The position numbers and the translations under genes were made by a program. Below the pieces are notes generated by a model. The model made no database searches. It saw only the letters and a program-made list of their open reading frames with translations, and had not been told where the DNA came from. A stretch of DNA of 64,000 bases from an uncultured Acetatifactor sp. (GTDB taxonomy: Bacteria > Bacillota > Clostridia > Lachnospirales > Lachnospiraceae), in contig CAJUFO010000004.1 of the NCBI GenBank assembly GCA_910585615.1, positions 1 through 64,000 of the forward strand, written 5' to 3'. The stretch's first letter is position 1, and each line of letters starts with the position of its first letter. Shown in pieces: positions 58,673-64,000 of the stretch.

Positions 58673-59902
58673 TCAAAGCAAAGGAAGGACCGCCCTCAAC
58701 AGGATGTGCTTCCCGTCCGGCTGTCTGGCCTCGATCCGGCCTCCGTGGGCCTGGGTGATGGCCTGGGCCATGGACAGGCCGATGCCTGTGCCCCCGGTTC
58801 GGGCAGACCGTGACTCGTCCACGCGGTAGAAGCGGTCGAACAGCCTGTTCAGGTCCGGTATCTGCGGCAGATTGCAGCTGTTCTCTACCTCGATATAGAC
58901 CCTGCCCCGCCTCCGGTAGATGTCCATGCGGATTTCCCCGCCCTCGTCCGAATGCCTCACCGCATTGTCCAGGAGGATGGAGATCAGCCGCCGCAGGGAA
59001 TCCCTGTCCCCGTGGAGCATCAGGCCTTCCTCTATGTGCTGGGAAAAGCGTTTCCCTCTGGCTCCTGCCAGCGCCCCAAAGGGCTCCGCAGCCTCCCAGG
59101 CGGTCTCGCTCAGGGAGAAATCGTTCTTCTCCGGAAAGGGCGTCTCCTCGTCCAGCCTGGAGAGCGCCACCAGGTCGTTCACCAGCCTGCCCAGGCGCAG
59201 CGTCTGCTTCCGGATGTTCGCGATCCACTCATCCCCCTCATGCTCCATGGCTGCGATGTCCGCGCTGGCCGTAATCGAGGCGATGGGCGTCTTCAGCTCA
59301 TGCCCCGCGTCCGTGATGAACCGCTTCTGCCGCTTTATGTTCTCCGCAAAGGGGCGGATGGCATACCGGGAGAAGAACAGGACAAGGAGGAAGACAAGCG
59401 CCAGGCTGCCCGCTCCTGTCCCCAGGGACACGATGAACAGGGAACGCATGAACTGCAGGGAATCCGCCACGTTCAGGAACAGGACGGCAATCCCCCTGTC
59501 GTCCCTGCTGACGAGATACCGATATTCCTTGTAATATCCCTTCGTCTTCCCTTCGGAGAGGATCCTCTCCGTATATTCTCTGGCCACATCCTCATCTATG
59601 GAAGAAATGTGGTCTCTGGCAATGAACAGGATGCGCCCCGCCGGGTCACAGTGGGCAGCAAAAAAGCGGGTGGTGAACTCCGCCTCCGGCCCTCCCGGCA
59701 TATCCGGCATGGGCGGAAGCGGGGCCTCCGGCCTGTGGAAAGCCCTCTGTTCCCGGCTCAGGAGGTTCGCCGCCATCTCGTCCTGGGCGGATGTAATCCG
59801 GCAAAAGTTTACGAGATTGATTCCCGCCAGCAGCACCGCCATCACCGTGCCGAAGGCCGCCATGGCTGCCAGGATGAAACGCCTCTGCATCTTCTTCAGC
59901 AT
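58673..59902 (-). CDS. sensor histidine kinase
   Basis: A 409-residue kinase with two membrane helices (about 9-30 and 146-170), a Pro-rich extracellular loop, and a cytoplasmic HisKA/HATPase pair. The phospho-His is in DAGHELKTPIAS, the N box in LISILLDNAVRHSDEG and the G box in GGTGIGLSMAQAI. The start at 59902 has GGAGGAG and overlaps the response regulator end by seven bases. It faces the VTC-CotH genes 162 bases downstream on the same strand, so it may control them. Confidence 0.92.
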   Translation of the reverse strand: MLKKMQRRFILAAMAAFGTVMAVLLAGINLVNFCRITSAQDEMAANLLSREQRAFHRPEAPLPPMPDMPGGPEAEFTTRFFAAHCDPAGRILFIARDHISSIDEDVAREYTERILSEGKTKGYYKEYRYLVSRDDRGIAVLFLNVADSLQFMRSLFIVSLGTGAGSLALVFLLVLFFSRYAIRPFAENIKRQKRFITDAGHELKTPIASITASADIAAMEHEGDEWIANIRKQTLRLGRLVNDLVALSRLDEETPFPEKNDFSLSETAWEAAEPFGALAGARGKRFSQHIEEGLMLHGDRDSLRRLISILLDNAVRHSDEGGEIRMDIYRRRGRVYIEVENSCNLPQIPDLNRLFDRFYRVDESRSARTGGTGIGLSMAQAITQAHGGRIEARQPDGKHILLRAVLPLL

Positions 59903-60573
59903 CTGATCTCCTCCAGTGAATACCCCGCGCCGCGGATAGTCCTGATTTCGACCTGGCTTCCTATCTCTCTGAGCTTCCTGCGGAGAAATCCGATGTACGT
60001 CCAGACCACGTCCACGCCCGCCTCCGAGTCCTGTCCCCATACCCTGTCCATCAGATGGCCGGTGGAGAACACGAACCGGGGATGGCGCAGGAACAGCTCC
60101 GCCAGCTGGAACTCCTTATTGTTCAGGCGGACCCACTGCCCGCCGCAGCCGAGCATGTACCTGTTGCAGTCCAGTTCCAGATTTCCGAAGGCCAGGAGCG
60201 ACTCCCTATATCCGGCATTCCTGCGGGAGAGCGCTTTGACTCTGGCAATGAACTCCCTGCTGGCGAAGGGCTTGGGCAGATAGTCGTCCGCCCCCGCCTC
60301 CAGCCCGGCCACCCGGTCCTCGATTCCCCCTCTGGCAGTCAGCATCAGCACGGGAACCGCGGAGCCGCTCCCTCGGATTCGGGCCAGCACCTCCATCCCG
60401 TCCGCCCCGGGCATCATGATGTCCAGCACGACCACGTCATATGCCGCACTGCGGAACCGCTCCAGCGCCTCCTCCCCGTCATGTGCCACGTCCACGGAGA
60501 ACCTGTTCTTCTCCAGCAGAAATTTCAGGGCCCCCGCCAATTCCACCTCGTCCTCTGCAATCAAAATGCGCAT
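59896..60573 (-). CDS. OmpR-family response regulator
   Basis: A 225-residue regulator with a receiver domain (D51 in VVLDIMMPGADG) and a winged-helix DNA-binding domain (NKEFQLAELFLRHP, VVWTYIGFLRRKLREIG, RTIRGAGYSL). It partners the histidine kinase just after it. The start at 60573 has GAGGGACGAG upstream; the long frame before it crosses the divergent promoter region and is rejected. Confidence 0.93.
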   Translation of the reverse strand: MRILIAEDEVELAGALKFLLEKNRFSVDVAHDGEEALERFRSAAYDVVVLDIMMPGADGMEVLARIRGSGSAVPVLMLTARGGIEDRVAGLEAGADDYLPKPFASREFIARVKALSRRNAGYRESLLAFGNLELDCNRYMLGCGGQWVRLNNKEFQLAELFLRHPRFVFSTGHLMDRVWGQDSEAGVDVVWTYIGFLRRKLREIGSQVEIRTIRGAGYSLEEIRC

Positions 60574-60719
60574 ATCTCGTCCCTCGATTCCGTCCATTTT
60601 CCATATCCACAGGATACCATGTCCCGGATTCAAGCTTACCCCGAATCCGAATCCCCTGTCAATACTCTGGGCAAAACAAGCGCGAAACAAGTGCAATGCA
60701 AATTGCTTTTTTCTGTGGA

Positions 60720-60801
60720 TATGGTATAATGTTGACTCAGAAGGGAACTGAGTCAACTTTTGATTCCATGTGCGCCGAAGCGCACGAAATTATGGTATAA
60801 T
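60720..60801 (+). promoter_or_regulatory. two extended -10 promoters and two hairpins before the hybrid kinase
   Basis: TATGGTATAAT occurs at 60720-60730 and again at 60791-60801, each an extended -10 without a good -35. Right after the first, GTTGACTCAG (60731-60740) pairs perfectly with CTGAGTCAAC (60748-60757). Between the promoters GTGCG (60770-60774) pairs with CGCAC (60781-60785). The divergent gap to the response regulator is 275 bases. Confidence 0.6.
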
Positions 60802-60848
60802 ATCCTTATCAATTACTCTGAAAGAACCACTTAAGTGAAAGGACAAGT

Positions 60849-63413
60849 ATGGAAACCCGCAAAATCAAGAATGGACATCGCACAACCTATTTTCTAATCG
60901 GAAGCTTCACCCTGCTGCTGCTGATCAGCATAGGGGCCTTCATCTGCCTGGGCCGCTATATCAGCAGGGAGAGCGAAAAATCCATCCATACAGTTGGCGA
61001 TCTGTACATGGCCGGCATCAACAACCATATCACAGCCCATTTCCGCACACTGATCGAGCTGAAATTGGAGCAGGCCGAAGCGATAGTGGAGGTAGTCCCG
61101 TCAGATATGGCCGACAGGGACGAGCTGTACCAGGAGCTGGTCTACAGGTCCGGCGTCAGGAACTTCAATTACCTGGCCCTGTATTCCGAGGACGGGAAAA
61201 TGGAGATGCTGGACGGGAACCCCATCCAGCTTGCGGATCCGGATTCTTTCCGGAAGTCCCTCCTGCGCCGCGAGAAAAAGATAGCCGTGGGCTATGATTC
61301 CCTGGGCACCGAGGTGGTCATCCTGGGCATCAGCGCGGAATATCCCATGGAAAACGGCGAGGCATGCATGGCCCTGGTGGCCGCCGTCCCCATAGACTAC
61401 ATCAGCGCCATGCTGGGCACGGACGAGGAGAACGCCCTGATATCCTCCAACATCATCCGCAAGGACGGCAGCTTCATCATCAGCGATACGGGCATGGACT
61501 ACAAGGATTACTTCGAAAGTCTGTACCAGCGCTATCCGGCCAGCGACCGCCGGAAGATAGATGCTTATGTCCGGGAGCTTTCCGATGCCATGGAAAAGAA
61601 GGAAAGCTATTCTACCGTCCTAGATTTGGGGAACACCAGCCAGCAGATCTACTGTACGCTGCTCCCCTATTCGGAGTGGCATCTGGTGACGGTGCTGCCC
61701 TTCGGCCCTCTGAACGAAACCGTGGAGAGCCTCAACGCCAACCGGACCTTCGCCACATTGCTGGTGGGCTTCATCATCCTCACAGCGCTGTTGGTCATCT
61801 TCTATATCTATTTCCGGATGACCTGCAAGCAGCTCAGGGATCTGGAAGCGGCCCGCGAGGAGGCCCTGGCGGCCACCCGGGCCAAGAGCACCTTCCTCTC
61901 CAACATGAGCCATGACATCCGCACGCCCATGAACGCCATCGTGGGCATGACCGCCATTGCCACGGCCCATATCGATGAAAAGGATCAGGTGATGAACTGC
62001 CTGAAGAAGATTACCCTGTCCGGCAAGCATCTGCTGGGCCTGATCAACGATGTGCTGGACATGTCCAAAATCGAGAGCGGCAAGATGACCCTGACCGCGG
62101 AACGTGTGTCTCTCCAGGAGGCGATCGAGGGCGTGGTGGGCATCGTGCAGCCCCAGGTAAAGGGGAAGGGCCAGAACTTCAACGTCCATATCCACAATAT
62201 CATATCGGAGGACGTATACTGCGACAGCGTCCGCCTGAACCAGGTCCTGCTGAACCTCCTGTCCAATGCCGTGAAATATACCCAGGAGGGCGGCCTGATC
62301 CAGCTCTCCCTGTACCAGGAGGAGGATCCCCCCGAAAAGGGCGAGAATTATGTCCGGACACATATCACCGTGGCGGACAATGGCACCGGAATGTCCGAGG
62401 AATTCCTGAAGCATGTCTTTGACTCCTATTCCAGGGTGGACACCATGCGCGTGCACAAGACGGAAGGAGCGGGGCTTGGCATGGCGATCACGAAGCACAT
62501 CGTGGATGCCATGGGCGGCAGCATCACCGTGGAGAGCGAGCTGAACAAGGGATCCAAGTTCCAGGTGATCCTGGACTTGGAAAAGGCCGAGCCCTCGGAG
62601 GTGGACATGATTCTTCCCGCCTGGAAGATGCTGGTGGTGGATGACGATGAGACCCTGTGCCGCACAGCGGTGGATGCCCTGGATTCCATCGGCATCCAGG
62701 CCGACTGGACCATGAGCGGGGAGGATGCCATCAACATGGTGGAGAAGCATCATCAAGCCCGCGACGACTATCAGATAATCATGCTGGACTGGAAGCTTCC
62801 GGGCATGGACGGCCTTTCGGTTGCCAGACAGATCCGGCGGATCGTGGGCGATGACATGCCCATCATCCTGATTTCCGCCTACGATTGGAGCGAATTGGAG
62901 GCGGACGCAAAGGAGGCCGGCATTAACGGTTTCATCTCCAAGCCCCTGTTCAAGTCCACCCTGTTCTACGGACTGAAAAAATATATGGATGTGGAGGACC
63001 TGCAGGCCGCGGAGGGCAGCCAGGCAGAGCTGGCCGGACGGCGGGTGCTGGTGGCCGAGGACAATGAACTGAACTGGGAGATTTTGCAGGCGCTGCTGTC
63101 TGATATCGGCATAGAACCGGAATGGGCAGAGAACGGGCAGATTTGCCTGGAGAAATTCCAGGCATCCGCGCCGGGACATTACGACATCATCCTGATGGAT
63201 GTCCGCATGCCTGTGATGAACGGCTATGAGGCCACGGAAGGCATCCGCGCTTCCGGGCATCCGGATGCCGCCGCCATCCCCATCATCGCCATGACGGCAG
63301 ACGCCTTCTCGGAGGACATCAAGCGATGCCTGGACTGCGGCATGAATGCCCATACGGCCAAGCCGATCAACTTCGACGAGGTGGTCTTACTGCTGAAAAA
63401 ATACATCTTATAG
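60849..63413 (+). CDS. hybrid sensor histidine kinase with two receiver domains
   Basis: An 854-residue membrane kinase. Two membrane helices (about 13-35 and 298-320) enclose a dCache-like sensor. HisKA has H355 in NMSHDIRTPMNAI. HATPase boxes include LLSNAVKYT and GAGLGMAI. Receiver 1 has D647 in MLDWKLPGMDG, and receiver 2 has D784 in LMDVRMPVMNG. No Hpt or output domain is attached, so phosphate must pass to another protein. The start ATG is preceded by GAAAGGACAAGT. The ligand is unknown. Confidence 0.93.
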   Translation: METRKIKNGHRTTYFLIGSFTLLLLISIGAFICLGRYISRESEKSIHTVGDLYMAGINNHITAHFRTLIELKLEQAEAIVEVVPSDMADRDELYQELVYRSGVRNFNYLALYSEDGKMEMLDGNPIQLADPDSFRKSLLRREKKIAVGYDSLGTEVVILGISAEYPMENGEACMALVAAVPIDYISAMLGTDEENALISSNIIRKDGSFIISDTGMDYKDYFESLYQRYPASDRRKIDAYVRELSDAMEKKESYSTVLDLGNTSQQIYCTLLPYSEWHLVTVLPFGPLNETVESLNANRTFATLLVGFIILTALLVIFYIYFRMTCKQLRDLEAAREEALAATRAKSTFLSNMSHDIRTPMNAIVGMTAIATAHIDEKDQVMNCLKKITLSGKHLLGLINDVLDMSKIESGKMTLTAERVSLQEAIEGVVGIVQPQVKGKGQNFNVHIHNIISEDVYCDSVRLNQVLLNLLSNAVKYTQEGGLIQLSLYQEEDPPEKGENYVRTHITVADNGTGMSEEFLKHVFDSYSRVDTMRVHKTEGAGLGMAITKHIVDAMGGSITVESELNKGSKFQVILDLEKAEPSEVDMILPAWKMLVVDDDETLCRTAVDALDSIGIQADWTMSGEDAINMVEKHHQARDDYQIIMLDWKLPGMDGLSVARQIRRIVGDDMPIILISAYDWSELEADAKEAGINGFISKPLFKSTLFYGLKKYMDVEDLQAAEGSQAELAGRRVLVAEDNELNWEILQALLSDIGIEPEWAENGQICLEKFQASAPGHYDIILMDVRMPVMNGYEATEGIRASGHPDAAAIPIIAMTADAFSEDIKRCLDCGMNAHTAKPINFDEVVLLLKKYIL

Positions 63414-63423
63414 GGTAGACGGC

Positions 63424-64000
63424 TCACCGTATCTTTGCAAGCGCTTCCCTGGACAAAATCTTCCGGATGTTCAGCGCAAAGAGCAAAGTGGCTACCGTGG
63501 CCGAGATGGCGTCCGACACAGGCTCCGCCCAATAGACGCCCATCACCCCCATGAACCGGGGCAGGATAAGGGCCAGGGGAATCAGCAGGATGATTTTCCG
63601 CAGCACCGCGATGAAGAGCGAAATCTTCGCCTGCCCCAGCGCCAGGAAGGTGGGCTGGATTCCGTTCTGCAGACCGAACACCAGCATGCCCGCCATGAAG
63701 ATTGGCATCACGTTCCCGGTCAGCGCCACCAGCTCCGCCTCATTGGTAAAGAACCCTGCGTAGAACCGGGGGAAAATCATGCTGGTGGCCGTGGTCAGGA
63801 GCCGGAACCCAAAGCACATGCCTATCATCCAGCCATAGAGTTTTTTCACCCTCCTGAAATTCTGCGCTCCGTAGTTGTAACTGATGATGGGCGTCATTCC
63901 CTGGGTAAAGCCGTTTATGGGCGCTGAGAACAGCTGCATGACACTCTGCATGATCGTCAGGGATCCCACGTGCATATCCCCGCCGTAGGCCTGTAGCCCA
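63424..64000 (-). CDS. MATE-family efflux transporter, C-terminal part
   Basis: The last 190 or so residues of a MATE exporter; the gene continues past the window end. Visible are QLFSAPINGFTQGMTPIISYNYGA, with the family Pro, and GLQNGIQPTFLALGQAKISLF. About five helices are included. The frame is open upstream of the first ATG at 63975, so no start is present here. It is convergent with the hybrid kinase, 10 bases apart. Confidence 0.88.
   Translation of the reverse strand, partial: GLQAYGGDMHVGSLTIMQSVMQLFSAPINGFTQGMTPIISYNYGAQNFRRVKKLYGWMIGMCFGFRLLTTATSMIFPRFYAGFFTNEAELVALTGNVMPIFMAGMLVFGLQNGIQPTFLALGQAKISLFIAVLRKIILLIPLALILPRFMGVMGVYWAEPVSDAISATVATLLFALNIRKILSREALAKIR

Overview
The window looks like chromosome from a moderately GC-rich gut Clostridia bacterium, most likely Lachnospiraceae. 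The reasons are Shine-Dalgarno sites of the AGGAGG type, TTGACA/TATAAT promoters, polysaccharide-type ABC transport, PadR/DUF2812 and XRE regulators, and many glycoside hydrolases. No species is claimed. I saw no rRNA, tRNA, CRISPR array or complete insertion sequence. 

Layout. 0.4-12.3 kb, minus strand: host-glycan and oligosaccharide use, with nagB-nagA, a GH31 glycosidase, a double-CxxC lipoprotein, a GH95 fucosidase and a CUT1 ABC transporter (two permeases and a binding lipoprotein). 12.6-21.0 kb: an XRE regulator, a small conserved protein, a HAD hydrolase, and Ktr/Trk potassium uptake genes. The two potassium genes (channel 14.8-16.1 kb, regulator 20.4-21.0 kb) are separated by an AAA-ATPase/nuclease, a PadR-DUF2812 pair and an HTH-methyltransferase. 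21.2-26.2 kb: a GH32 fructosidase gene with an in-frame stop near its 5' end, an AlbA-type ATP-binding protein and a GH172 (DUF2961) enzyme. Short remnants flank the last two and suggest a past duplication or insertion. 26.2-36.7 kb: a ten-gene Mrp/Mbh-like cation/proton antiporter operon with four large antiporter-type subunits and no redox module, interrupted by a broken DUF4143 ATPase fragment. 

36.8-46.6 kb: a small helical protein, a cytidylate-kinase-like gene behind a hairpin-rich leader, a lactonase-like propeller protein, a C39-like peptidase, an aldo/keto reductase with ferredoxin domain, an MBL hydrolase, an XRE regulator, an Rpn-type nuclease and an SDR oxidoreductase. 46.5-51.8 kb: an MFS transporter, a Fur-family regulator, a heavy-metal exporter under a perfect 17-bp palindromic operator, and an orphan solute-binding lipoprotein. 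52.0-53.2 kb: a two-gene unit of a HipA-like kinase and a small unrecognised partner. 53.3-60.6 kb, minus strand: a response regulator, a histidine kinase, a VTC-like polyphosphate polymerase domain protein, DUF4956, CotH and a GH13 enzyme. 60.8-64.0 kb: a hybrid histidine kinase and the end of a MATE exporter. 

The best candidates for under-described systems are the four-paralogue antiporter operon, the VTC/DUF4956/CotH/GH13 operon with its adjacent two-component system, the HipA-like kinase pair, and the Rpn gene with a possible internal start. All functional claims come from motif reading; no database search was run.
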